Below are positions 24,001 to 35,800 of a stretch of 64,000 nucleotides of DNA, piece after piece. The position numbers were made by a program, and so were the translations under genes. The notes under the pieces are model-generated. The model ran no database searches, was not told the DNA's origin, and saw only the letters and a list, made by a program, of their open reading frames with translations. Source of the stretch: Davidsoniella eucalypti (taxonomy: Eukaryota > Ascomycota > Sordariomycetes > Microascales > Ceratocystidaceae). How positions within the stretch are numbered: the first letter of the stretch is position 1; each line of letters begins with the position of its first letter. The DNA lies in assembly GCA_004009845.1 (NCBI GenBank), contig RMBW01000063.1:62001-126000 (forward strand), read 5' to 3'.

Positions 24001-27000
24001 AATAGTCGCAAAGATCAGTGTTATGAATGCTATGAAATACGAAGATATAATTGTACATCGAATCTGGTACAACTATCAAAATTAGTAAGAGAACATCAGC
24101 GTTGCTTTTTGGTGTTTTCACGATAAAATCTGTAACATGTAGAGACATCTATGATGTAATCTTGCTTTGGTTATTATTCAGATGCACCTTTTTTGTTCCA
24201 TGCTTCGTTTTGCCACCCCTTTTTTATATTTCTTTTTTATATTTCTTTTGGCTTTTGAGTCACTTGAACTATAAATCAAGATGTGCCACTGCCACTTGAT
24301 CTATCTAATCTTAGTGAGCCATGAAAATATTTTAACCCGGTCAGGGTGTTTTTACTTTTTCCTCCGTTCTCTATCTATGTATATGTCGAGCGTCAATACC
24401 CCCCCATAACTATAAGATTTTATTCTTCTTCATTTCTGACCCGATAAGCCACTACCGCTCATCCTACCTATGATGCTTCATATATCCCTGGCTATAGGAT
24501 TGATCGAACGGCTGAGTTTTCTATAAAGCGCGACAAACCTTTGCTTTCTTTTTTTGGGCCGGGTTATCTTGTGGCCCAATAGAACAGAAACCATGAATAG
24601 GCTAGCAAACAAACATCATATATAATTCCTTCTGTACCACTGTTTCTCTCATCAAAGAATTACCGCACCCAGAAAAGCCAAAGATGGGGGAGCACATCAC
24701 ATACAAGAATTTATGCTTCCTAGAAAAAGCCCATGTGTCCCGTAATACGATTTTAGAAGCCATTTACAAGTGAAACTTCCGCCGGTCCTCCGTCTCGCGG
24801 GGGTAGTTTGCGATGTTTACGACGATACTTTGATATCTGCAATATACATATATATGATAAAGTCTACTAGCAGTGTCTTTTTGTTTACCGTTAGAGGCAT
24901 AGATCAGACCACGAACAATCAACCAACTCCATACATATATGCGCAGATTGTTTGGCCGACAGCTGGCCATAACTGAGGATCAGACCCCCGCCTATCGTCC
25001 CTTTCTGGCTCTTCATCCTCTGTCCAATAGACCAAATACAGCACTACCCACGTAGTTGACCGTTAGTTCCCACTGTGCAATAATTAAACACACCAACAAA
25101 ATTACACTCTATCATTCGTATGTATGTGCAGATACTACATAAAATCAAAGCACAGATATAGGCACGAAGCTACTATTGTGCGTATTCTTTTTCTTTTAGA
25201 AAGTCTTTGTTTAAGCGTCCCTTTTAATCTACATACATGAAAATACATCCGAATCTTTCTCGGTTCTGTTCATGCCTCTTTACTTGGTTCATACAATAAG
25301 CCGGCCATATCTATTTCCTTAATATTGCAGTTTTTTTCAAGTTATAATCAACTCTTGGATAGCGGTACACGAATTTGCAGGTGTTTATACTTGCAAGGCT
25401 TGATAATATAGAGACTATACACTACGTAGAATATTCGTAGAACGAAGAAGCTAGGAGAAAGAACAAACAAACCGGGGTCAACCTGAGCTGTACAGTATAT
25501 AAATTTCTCTGTCTTATGTCTTACCCATTTAGTATCCCCCCTTCATTATATTTTACAAGTATATTTCTTTTTTGACTGGGGAATCCCTTGCTCGAACTCA
25601 ATACGACGTAGCTACCACTTCTCCTTCCCAAATGCCACCATCTTGCTCTATTAGAACAGCACATGGAAAATTGATGTAGCATAAAAGCAGAAAACTCCAT
25701 ATATAACGACAAAGCGGTCATGGATTGGGCCCCGTTATGACGACACAGAAATCCACTTTTGTCGAAACAAGTAATATAATATTGGCTTGGAACAGGACAA
25801 CAACACAGTTGGAATTTATAATTCAGGGCCAACATGTATACAAAGTAAGAGGCTGCTCGTGCTGATACCTTGTTCCTTGTGTATTGAGGGATGCGTTTCC
25901 ATCTTATCGTATGTGTGCAGATGGAATTCACGACGGGAATGGCTATGTTGGTTGAATTATAATCAATAAGGAACGGAAATAGACCAACGACATCAGGAAC
26001 AATGGCTATGATGATGTGGCGATGGCAGCAGTGAAGAATCTTTCGTTTTGCCATCGAGGTAATACATGAACTCTGTGATGGATGCAAGATTTACGACACA
26101 AAAACAATCTTATCCTTCTCCTTTGCTTGTTACCTAGCCTTCGTACCTATGGCTGTGGAGTTGCTATTCCCCGCCACTATTCTACTGTTAAACTTCAGTT
26201 TGTGCTCACAGATTTGTAGTAACTAGTGAAATTAAAGCATCAATTACTTGACAGAATCTCAAATGTAGAGATCATATAAACGTCTAAAACATAGCACTGG
26301 CGGTTTTGTAGCATTGATATTGTAGTAAACATTGCCTTTGGTCTTATATCTTTATACTTGTTCGGTATATCTTAAATCCACTACTTGTATATCTGCAGGA
26401 GCCGTGATATAACGCACCTTGTCTCTCGCATCTAACCCTGTATACTGAAGTTGAAAGGTTGAAGAAGGGGAAGCAGGATATTTTTGTCCGGGCGTATTCG
26501 CCTAAATTTCCGCATTGATCTTTTTTCCCTTTCCTTCCAACCCACTCAGTTCTTGATACTTATACTCCCCAAGGTTTCCTTATGTTCATATACCGCGATC
26601 GTTTTACGCTAACATTTTACCGTCATTTTCTGACATGTGTTTTTAGTATGTGATAATACGATCCCCCATGTTAGGAGCGGTGAACTGGATCTCTCACATA
26701 TCACCTTGAACAAAAAGCAAAATATGTTGGCAATACGACACTGTCTGAGACGCGGATCATGTTAAACATACTAGAAAGGCAACTGTGCTTGAACAATGCT
26801 TAACCGGCATTTATCTAGAAGCGAAGTGTTTCTGACTCTGCTTCATTATCTCTCTTCATCGAAAGCTAGCAATATTCCAGCTGAAGTTTTTATACTCCTG
26901 ATCTCTGTATTACTTAGAGGAGAGTGGTAGTTCTCCCCCTTGATTGTATCAACACTGCCTTTCTTCTCATATCGTCTCTCTTTCTCTATCGGCTGTATAG

Positions 27001-28363
27001 GCAAACGGTTCGCTACGTGTTTGATCTGATCACATCACCGAAATATCCTCTTCGGTCAATGAAGTTTTCTTCAACAGGGGTCGGTAGATAGACAAGATAA
27101 CAGACGAAGTGAAAACGGCCCGGTTGTCAAGCTTTATGAGACACTCAGATATGGACGTGCACTGAATGGAAGAGGGGAACCCGATGCATTGTACAAGACA
27201 AAGTTCATAAATGCCTCGATTATTTGCCTGATTTTAAATCGTGAGATTTGTCAATATGGCAGACTAACATGGTATTCCGCCTCTATTTGTTTATGTTTAT
27301 GATGACTATGGTGAAACCTGGCACTACAGGGGCATAACCCATCGTGCCTTTGTATGATGATTCGCACACTTGATGGCCAATATTTTTGATAACCGTGTAA
27401 TACTTTGACATTGTTAGAAATACAATGGAGAAGTTCGGTTTATTTCTTCCGATAAATGACTTGATCTAACAATAATTGATAGTGTGCTTTGAAGTGATAC
27501 GGCATATTATAACTATGCTAAATACCCAGACTTGTATATCTAGTGTATAGACGTTATCGTGCTCCAAGTTACTATCTTTGCTTTCAGTCCATCATCACAC
27601 AACATGACACTGATTGTTTTCATATATAATAGCCACCACTTGACCTTTGATGGCTTAGTTACACTAGATACTGTCAGCCACATAACATCTCAAAGCATAA
27701 CTTTAGACTAGATATATGGTTTGATCTGAAAATTAGCAATAAAATAAAGTGAAAACGCCCAAAAGCCTAGCAATGTTTAATTCGAACTTTCCGTGAATTT
27801 CTAGTTCTTGTAATATATGCAAGCGGGGTTTAATGTGAATAAACTCACGATATTAGTAGGATATTCCTTGTGTCACCTGCAACCCTCACTGCCTTTTACG
27901 AAGGCTTCCACCTTTATTTCCTCGGCCATCATTCACACCACTAGTCCCACCACACTCAAGATCCGGTGTCCAGTTACGCCCGATCTAGATGGCGCAGTAA
28001 GCCATTACTCGAAGGTGTCGAGAAAGAGCGATAAAGACAAGGCGGTTTCGTCCTCTATCTCGATTCATCTTCTCGGCCTGTTTGTAGGGTTAGTAGCTGT
28101 ATTGATTTTGAAACAATGTTGCTGACTTTTTGTATACACATGTATGGATGGGGGAGGCATATTAAATATCCCTATGATCAACCTTAACGGTCTTTGATTT
28201 GAAATCTAACAATCCAATCTCACTGCCATTCGTCACATGAAGAAGTGACCCAGGGTCTGAGTCCATACAATTGCGTATATAAGTTCGTCATTAATAACTA
28301 TTTGGTAATGTATCATAAAGCTTCTGTCATCCATAATTTCTGACTTGCTTGAATCTAGGTACG
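18020..28363. other. 3' region of zinc-finger gene and long gene-poor interval
   Basis: The first 700 nt are T-rich and probably hold the 3' UTR of the zinc-finger gene, including a GC-rich inverted repeat at about 18280-18303 (CCCCGG, 9 nt loop, CCGGGG). The rest has no confident gene. A tandem duplication built on TTTTTTATATTTC lies at about 24220-24250. A weak three-exon model at 20280-20813 is discussed under findings. A 102-codon frame at 27817-28125 (+) ends in a hydrophobic helix (HLLGLFVGLVAVLIL), but nothing else supports it. A longer frame at 25521-26087 (-) has no recognisable domain and an unconvincing Cys/His-scattered composition. Confidence 0.5.
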
Positions 28364-28820
28364 TTAGGGTCGGTGTAGGAGGGTAGTCCGGTCTGCAAAG
28401 CTTCCGGGAGTCAGGGAAAAGCCAGACTTGATGCCAGTGACACACTGTAGAGCTCCCTTCATGCCGTCACCTAGCGAGCGTAGCTAGTTGGCGACTGTGG
28501 AGCTGTTAGCCTCGTTCTTCGACAGGTCAGTCAGACGGTCAAAGATCTTGTTGTCCTGGCATGACTCTGGTGTGTTGGAGATTACCCTACAACCTAGTTT
28601 TTGATAGTCTTTGTGTTCTCGCTACTTCTTCCGTCTTTTCTTTCGAGAAACGGTCTCCCAATCATCATCCTTGGAGGACACCTCAACGATTTCTTTACCT
28701 TGATTGGTGGCCGGTTGGGCTACTACGTTGCTGACAACTCCTACATAGGTTTCCGTGTTGTTGTTTATTTTTCTTTGGAGGGATCAAGAGTTCAATTGCG
28801 ATCGCATCCATCTTCAGAGT
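28364..28820 (-). pseudogene. LINE ORF1 (gag-like) relic
   Basis: The minus strand carries a clearly protein-like but broken reading frame. It opens with MDAIAIELLIPPKK, shifts frame, then runs about 395 nt in one frame interrupted by two TAG codons. Segments in order include GKEIVEVSSKDDDWETVS with a basic tail RKKRRKK, then NKIFDRLTDL, LRSLGDG and VTGIKSGFSLTP. The last part resembles the fungal LINE (Tad1-like) ORF1 pattern in which a DRIF-RLP motif is followed later by a SGFAL motif. Both TAG codons are one CpA-to-TpA change from CAG, as repeat-induced point mutation produces. The family call rests on remembered motif similarity and needs a profile search; that this is a decayed gene is well supported by the sequence. 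Confidence 0.5.
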
Positions 28821-29202
28821 GATGTGAGCGCTGCGATGTCACTCTTGGGGTCTAGACTTGACTATAATTTACGTCTACCTGAATCACTAAGATTATACAG
28901 CGCGAGAACTTATGGAAAACGGTTCATTGAAACATAAAACAAACTTCAATGTAGAGAAACAAATAAAGTATACAAAATCATGCTAAAACATATAAGAAAG
29001 GATAGAAAATAGGATTCAACTAAACTAGAACAAATTACAAAGAAAAAAAGGTGTTGGGGGATAGTCTCATATCATAGATCATAGCTATCTACAAGATAGA
29101 GGATTAGATAGATATTGACATCTAGAGTGAGCAAACTCAAGCTACAAATGCCAACCTTTCCACTATCTTGGGTACGTAGTGAACCCGATGATTGGGACGA
29201 GG

Positions 29203-29704
29203 TTACTCAAGCTCCCATTCATCGAATATCTGCTCATACTCTGGATACCTACGGAGCATCCCGGCCTTATGCTTTCAGGTCAATGTCCATTCATCCAAGA
29301 CTAGATTGAAGGGTTTTTTGACAATATCCAGGAGCCACTCCGGATGAGCAGCCATGCCAATCAAGGATGTTTTGGACTGTTTGGTCAGAGTTTTTGAAAA
29401 GCTTGGTAGCATATTTTTGGAGAATAATCTCGTGTCCTTGACTAGCATTCAGAACAAACCAGCGGTTTTTACACTTGGGACCAGATGCCACACATAAATC
29501 TAGTAAGCCAACCACTTTCGTTGTGGTTGACTGAGTGAAAGGTAACCCAGATAAATTCATTTCTAAGATTATTGGTTTGAGTCTGAATGCCATCACACTC
29601 TCAAAAGCGAGGTCTCCGGAAAGGCAAAACTTTCCGCCGCCACATAAGCCGCAAGCATCGCCGTACGATTCCGCGGCCGTCAGATAGATTGGGGGAATGA
29701 TCAC
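29203..29704 (-). pseudogene. frameshifted pseudogene, 3' part
   Basis: Read on the minus strand, a protein-like frame starting near 29704 includes VVGLLDLCVASGPKCKN and FVLNASQGHEIILQKYATKL. After LFKNSDQTVQ the coding sense continues in another frame as SLIGMAAHPEWLLDIVKKPF. It meets one in-frame TGA, then reads MLRRYPEYEQIFDEWELE before a TAA at 29203. One frameshift and one nonsense codon in about 500 nt, with sense otherwise preserved, points to a fairly recent loss of function. I do not recognise the family. It may be the 3' half of the relic at 30006-30543, which has the same strand and lies 300 bp away. Confidence 0.4.
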
Positions 29705-30005
29705 ATTCCTATAAAATAAAAAAGGTTATGGGCTGGGAAAAGTCCTAACAATGAAGCAAGCCGGGTTTGGTTGGATACTGGTAAACATAGTAATATAATT
29801 AAGTGAGAAATACCAAGAAAGATAAAGCCAGGAGGTTTGAACTTGGACAAGTTATCAAATGTATATTGAACTCCGCTTCAAGTCTTACTAATCCCCTTTT
29901 GAGCATATAAGATAGCTTGTGGTAGTGAAGTTCTACACCTGAACTAATTAATACGTTTGGGCACATTGAAATCCCGATTCTTGGAAATGAAAAGATATTT
30001 CGTAT

Positions 30006-30543
30006 TCAAGTACTAAAGAAAGCACAGTCTCCCACCTTGGGCTGTGGCAACAGAACTCCAAAATTCAAGTAATACAAGCTGTTGTCCAAAAAGGCTGTGA
30101 TGCTCTGTGAACTTTTCCTCATGGATTCTGTGAAAGTCAGACCAAGGTCTGAAAATATGCAGATATGATTTGTTGGTAACTGAGGCACAACCAGCTATTG
30201 TAAGTCGGTGTGGGTTACTCTCTCTTCTGAAGGTTTTTTAGTTGAGAGCATGTAAAGGAAAGTTGCAAAGGTTGTTTTCGTAAGGAGGCTTAAAGCTCGT
30301 CCAGCTCTCGGGCCATTGTCTTCTTTTTCACGTCGATATTGTTCAGCCTCTTGTTCAATCTTTGCAGTCTCCCTCAATTTTTTTAGTCTGTCCTGCCATT
30401 CATCGGTATTTCTCAAATCTGTGATTAGCAGCTTCTATGTCTCTTTCCTTCTGCTATCTAAATTCTGTGCTACGAATTTGCGTGTATTATTTCTACCTTC
30501 AATAGCTCTATCAATTCTTCTTTAGATACTTTCGATAGATCCA
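30006..30543 (-). pseudogene. frameshifted pseudogene, 5' part with coiled coil
   Basis: On the minus strand an ATG at 30543 opens MDLSKVSKEELIELLK and is followed by charged, coiled-coil-like sequence spread over different frames: KERDIEAANHRFEKYR, then DEWQDRLKKLRETAKIEQEA with QYRREKED after it. At least two frameshifts and several stops lie between. Further down, 30188-30006 reads LGLTFTESMRKSS and SITAFLDNSLYYL. The start, a Lys/Glu/Arg-rich helix and then a globular-looking part is a layout known from repeated fungal protein families, but I cannot name this one. It is interpreted as the 5' part of a pseudogene that continues into 29203-29704. Confidence 0.4.
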
Positions 30544-31307
30544 TGCTTTTTGGTACTTATCAATCAACAAAACCAAATTAAAAGTAGGAATGGATTTTTG
30601 TGTAGGAACACAACTTTTATGAGTTTGAGGTTAGTAGAAATGGGATAGTTGTGAAATAGATAACTGAATATTTGGCTACTAGGCAACAATTGAACCATCA
30701 ACTGTCTAGGCAACAACATATAGGTATATCATTTAGTCAGTCAAGTGTTTTCACTAACTATAGAAGATTCATATTTCCGTGGTTCCCCTGTACCACCTCA
30801 CCGGAAAACTGACGGGCCGGTATTCTTTGGACGTGTCTATTGGCAGCTGCCTGCACAGTGTCCGCGCTAGTTCCCGGTATACTGTACTCTCACACCAGAT
30901 GAACCCTTGACCCTAGTACTTGCTTTGGACAATCCTAGTATTAACTAACATAGTTATTATTAAAACATCGCGACGAGTTGATATTACCATAAAGTATCAC
31001 CGTTGTTCAAAATGCACTGAGTTATAACTTTAAACGATTGTGAAAAAGGTTTTTTTTTTTTAATTCATTTATCTTATGGAGCTATAGAGCTATGAAGATT
31101 TGAAAAAGTTTTTTAAATTGGTAGACTCTTTAAGCTAAATAGTTGATAAAATCAAAGTGTACAAATCATGCTGTGGTATATGAATTCCTGACCTGTTCTT
31201 GTCCGTCCTTGTTAGTGATAGGATAGTGTTTGGTGCATGTATAATTAGATGCGAAAAAGGTATGGAAAAAAGGTTAAAAAGAGTAAAATAGAGGTGACGG
31301 TGAAAAC
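30544..31307. other. AT-rich intergenic region
   Basis: No gene is seen. The last 50-100 nt probably contain the 3' UTR of the arrestin-like gene on the minus strand. TTATGGAGCTATAGAGCTA at about 31075-31093 resembles TTATGGAGTTATAGAGCTA near 8045-8064. This may be a small shared mobile-element fragment. Confidence 0.5.
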
Positions 31308-32849
31308 TTAGTAGGCGACGATTTTCATGGCTGGCCAGTTTATCTCCTCGTAGTCAGGAAGTACATTCTGTTGAGCAACAGGCACCAGGCTGGCCGTTTG
31401 AGCAACCACAGACTGATCATTAGTAGCCTCTTCATTCTCAAGCATTGCAGCCTCAAAGGAAGGGAGGCCGTCATAGGCATGGAACTGTGTGTCCATCGCT
31501 GGCTGGGCAATGACCTGTAAAGGTAGTTGTAGAGTGATAGGGGAACCAGAAGCTAGGCTGACTTGTACTTTGAGTGTGTAGACGCGTGCAACCATGCAGG
31601 TAAAGAAGGTTGGCACGAATATTTTGCGATTGTAAGGTAGGTTGAAAGGCACACAAATGCTGGCTTGGTGAAGTGGCGTGCTTGATGATGATAGAGGCAG
31701 TGAAGAATGCTCCTTGTCTGTAGTGATACCAGCCCCAAAAAGGCCTTCCGAGGCATAACCACTGTCTCTGCGCTCCATTGCCGTGTCGGCATTCTCAGTG
31801 TTCCACTGTACCTTTTCCGGTAGTAGTTTCATGTCGAATGCACTTATACTAGCTGAGTATGACGTGCGGAACTGTAGTTGAATCGGATTGTTGCCGCCCA
31901 TATTGGGAAAGTCTCGCATGGCTTGCGCTGAGTAGAAGGTGGTGCCGACAACCTTGGCTGAGATGGCTGTGATCTGTGGCGGCTTCACATCGGCAGAAGC
32001 AGCACTGAAGCTGAGATCAACATTGACACTTGCACCGTGCGTGATGCCCACAGGCGCGCACCCGTCTGGGCCAACTATGGCCGGTGGTGGCTGGGCAGCG
32101 CGGGCTGTTAGCTTGCCTTGTTTGCCGCCGAACATGCTCTTGCGGATAGTCTTAGTCTGGCTCATGCAGTACATGACATCGTCATCCGAGATGCTCAGTG
32201 GTGGCCTCTCGGAGCTAGGGGACAGCACAGTAACGATCTTCGAAGCCTCGAGGACTTTGACGCTACAGGCTTGAGAATAATTGCGAGTCAAGCGTAGTAC
32301 GCGGGCCTTGATGCTGTATTCAACTGAGGAACAGCTCGTAGTCATGGTATCGCGGCTCCATTCGCCAGAACCAAGTGACGAAGGAAGACACATGTGCTCA
32401 GCCTGGACACCGTCGTGGCGTACTTTGTGCAAGCAGGAAGACAGGGTTAGGTGGTGTGGCACGACGAACTCGAAGGCGAAAAAGTAGGTCTGGTCAGCCT
32501 CGAGAATCTGCGAGCGCGGTAATGCTGTAGCGGCCAGCGGCATAGCAAGGCGTAGAAACACATGTTCACTGCGCTGTGGTAGGAGGTTTGTCTCGATGCG
32601 CGTGCGGGCAATGCCGAGAAGAACTACCTCGACGGTGTTGAACGGAGTGTCATAGGCGGGTGTGATAGTGGCAGAGCCCTTAAGAGAGCTACCAGGTTGG
32701 TACACACGACCAGAGTAATGGTCATCAATAGAGATAGAGATGTCCGACTGGCGGCGGTTTGTGAACGGGTCGGCTGAGCCGTGAGAGGTGGCCATTGAGA
32801 CGGTGCTTGCAGCTGAAGACAGCAATCTTGGTGGTCGTGAAGTGTGCAT
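31308..32849 (-). CDS. arrestin-like protein
   Basis: Single-exon frame of 513 residues. After a Ser-rich N-terminus, residues about 35-200 look like an arrestin N-domain: beta-rich, with SISIDDHYSGRVYQPGSSL and then VEVVLLGIARTRIET. Residues about 250-450 look like the arrestin C-domain, including VVGTTFYSAQAMRDFP and later CVPFNLPYNRKIFVPTFFT. Near the C-terminus LPDYEE (about 497-502) is the short acidic Tyr-containing motif seen in many fungal arrestin-domain proteins. Known relatives act as adaptors that recruit HECT ubiquitin ligases such as Rsp5 to plasma-membrane transporters; a canonical PPxY motif is not visible here, so that role is inferred. The start is the first ATG of the frame. 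The gene stands alone, with about 5 kb of gene-free sequence upstream. Confidence 0.8.
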   Translation of the reverse strand: MHTSRPPRLLSSAASTVSMATSHGSADPFTNRRQSDISISIDDHYSGRVYQPGSSLKGSATITPAYDTPFNTVEVVLLGIARTRIETNLLPQRSEHVFLRLAMPLAATALPRSQILEADQTYFFAFEFVVPHHLTLSSCLHKVRHDGVQAEHMCLPSSLGSGEWSRDTMTTSCSSVEYSIKARVLRLTRNYSQACSVKVLEASKIVTVLSPSSERPPLSISDDDVMYCMSQTKTIRKSMFGGKQGKLTARAAQPPPAIVGPDGCAPVGITHGASVNVDLSFSAASADVKPPQITAISAKVVGTTFYSAQAMRDFPNMGGNNPIQLQFRTSYSASISAFDMKLLPEKVQWNTENADTAMERRDSGYASEGLFGAGITTDKEHSSLPLSSSSTPLHQASICVPFNLPYNRKIFVPTFFTCMVARVYTLKVQVSLASGSPITLQLPLQVIAQPAMDTQFHAYDGLPSFEAAMLENEEATNDQSVVAQTASLVPVAQQNVLPDYEEINWPAMKIVAY

Positions 32850-35800
32850 TGCGAGAAGAAAAAGAGATCTAGAAAGAAAGGCGCGGCGACGTTGATATGA
32901 TGGCTAGTTGGAAGAAGTCCTATAAAGTGAGTCTGAATCTGGCATATAGCACACTAGACTGAATTGGGTTCAATATATACAGCACAAATAACGCTCTGGA
33001 CCACCGTACAGTTCTCCGGATGGGCGATATCAGCCATTTATACGGCCACAATGCCCTTCCGTCCATCCAACTGATATTCGCCAAAAAGCAGCATCACGCC
33101 CTGAAGCAGAGCTTGTCATTGCCGCCTTGGCTTTGGTTTTGGCTTGCTGAGTTCTCTTATTTTTAGAGGATCTGGATTTCAAGCCGCTTCCAAGTCATTC
33201 AGTAATCCTGGAGCTTCAATCTTTTTTTCTATTACAGGGATTCAAGACGGTAAAAGGAAGAATAAATGACAAGAGCAACCAGGCGTGGTTTTCCGCGGTT
33301 TGACACCATCCATCACCAGCACAGAAAAAATAGCCGCAAGTCACAGACAAAGCAAGAAACACAAAGCTGCAGATCATCTAGAACTAAGCGAGAGTCTACC
33401 GTCGTAGAAGGAACACAGTAAGCGGAAAACTGAGGGCAACGAATCATCAGAGACACCTACAACGTATATAAGATATAGCATGTACAGCACTAGATAAAGG
33501 AAATCTGCCTGTTCTCTTCTCTACGTCGTCCGACTGCAATTATAACGTGAATTCAATCAAATTCGACGATTGCGACACACCCATCACACTCATCGGCTAT
33601 TTTAGCCTCTTTTCCCTGTTTTGTTCCTTTTCTTATTGAACATCTTACCATGTTGTTCTGTCAGCCTATGCCTAGTATAGCTATACATTTAATAAGTATC
33701 ACATACAGACATGGACCATAGGCTTCTTTAGTTGGTCCAGTCACTAACAGGACTAATAAAGCACGTCACATACGCCCTAAATCCTACAATATGCTTTACA
33801 AGGCGCTATGTGATTCTACAATGAACTAACTAAGAAAATAAGCTTCAAACGCTTATTTATACAGATAACAAGTACAAAGACTTGTATCTACACACATTGG
33901 CAGTCTGCAATTTTCTTCCAGCACTAGTTTAGCTTGCCGATGGGCCTTGTTTCTCATTCCGCACCTTGGACCTCGTAACAAATCAAGATCTTTTCCTCAA
34001 TCTCTAATTGAATATTAAGGTATAGGTGTATCTATATGCAGTCATATTATATTAACGCATACCATAAGTACGTAATCCCATCCTTTTTCTCACCTTTCTC
34101 CCCTCTTCAACGCCGTCTCGGCCGCTTGACTCACTCAACCCCTTCACTATCTTCCATCTGGAGACTTCGGAGTAGACTCCGGCTTACCTACCCCAGAAGA
34201 TGGCCACTTACAGCATACTTGAATTAGTTAACTTAGACCCAGATTTGGAGACTATTTCATCTGGGGAACCGCGCCTTGTCAATGACAGACCGGGGTTTGT
34301 ACACTAAGTTTGTTACTTGAGCAAAAGTGGCTGGCAAGTATAAAGACGCATGGCAGTAAAGTACATACATATTGGCTTGTTTTCCCATTGCTTACTCTAA
34401 TGATTGGTCTTCTATCTAACCACATGCTTCGGGCGAGATTTGTCCTGCCGCCGGCCGGCATCTGGATAGGAAATAAACCCTGGGAAGTATAGATATATCA
34501 CCAATAGTGTCTTTCTAATGGTACTTTGAATGACTCTAATCATTAGTTGATCTAGCCGGTAGGTGCCATGGCCCGATTTCATGATTAATATCGGCCGTTT
34601 CTCAGCATGTCACCGATACAGAAGAAGGCTACTATTGAAGACTCGTCCAACATATGTAGTTGCCCATCAGGTGCCCGCATCAGGTATCCTGGCATTAGTT
34701 TCTTGGCTGTACGGGAGTTCACCTTACCTTAACCAGTCCTTCTTTCATAAATTGTCATAACATCAAAATCCAGTTGAAATCCTAGTGCACATCGGTCTTG
34801 GCTTCCGTAGTTCCGAGACGTCATGCGCCCTTGTAATGCCGCCAGTTGTCAGCTTATCATAGCGAACATACAGGTGTATTTTATTACGACAGATAGGTTG
34901 CATGTCAGCAAATTAGATAACTGTATTCATTTTTTTCGTCCATTGGTCTTAGCCAACGATGAAGCAATGTCCTGGTTCTTCGTAAGCTCTCAACTCAATG
35001 GAGGAGAAAACTCCGGCGAGCTCAAAACGGTCATATTTTAGGACATACAATAAGCAGTGCAGGGTGGCCATGTTTTTCATTATGTCATTCCCTTTTAGGG
35101 ATTGGCACGGAGATACTTCCGCCCGGTTCATTCCTTTTTCTTGGCTTAGAACTCAACATGTGCCTCATCTATCAGCTAATATATTCTTATCAGGATACTA
35201 AGACATGATAACTACATTTACCAAGTTACTATCTAGTATGTCCAGTGCATATCACAAATATTTCAATATCGTTCATGTCTATATTCTTCCTTATATTACT
35301 AAACTGACATTAGTGAAGCTATGATTATACAATATCACACCGTAGTTTCCCCCCTATGCAATCTGCTGCTCGGTATTTTCTCTTTTATCATGACTACTAC
35401 CGTGATCGGATCCGTCTATTGAGTCAGCTACAGATTCGTTAAAAAGCACAGAAGGAAGAAATGCAGAGAAAGGATTTCTTATACAACTAATCTGTGCCCT
35501 TTCTTCTTCAGTAGCCCTTGCCCTCATCGGGTTTCGCATTTGAAGTTTATGGCTTAGGTAAATTTAGCAGTTTAAAACTATACCCGATACTACGCTCTTT
35601 TCTCCAAACTTAACTAGGCTGGTAAACAGTTTATAATCACATTCAAGTCATAGGAAAATAAACTAAGGGGTTTAACCCAACGACATCTGTTATATTGGAT
35701 AACCCATTTAGAAAATCTCATTTTGTAACATTTATAACAGCAATGTTTTGGAGATAAAATTCGGACTCTAGAATCAACGAGAACATATTGTATTATAGTA

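Noticed and set aside
25521..26087. 188-codon open frame on the minus strand
   Set aside because: Composition is dominated by scattered Cys, His and Ile with no domain-like pattern, and no splice-linked neighbours. Long chance frames occur in this region.
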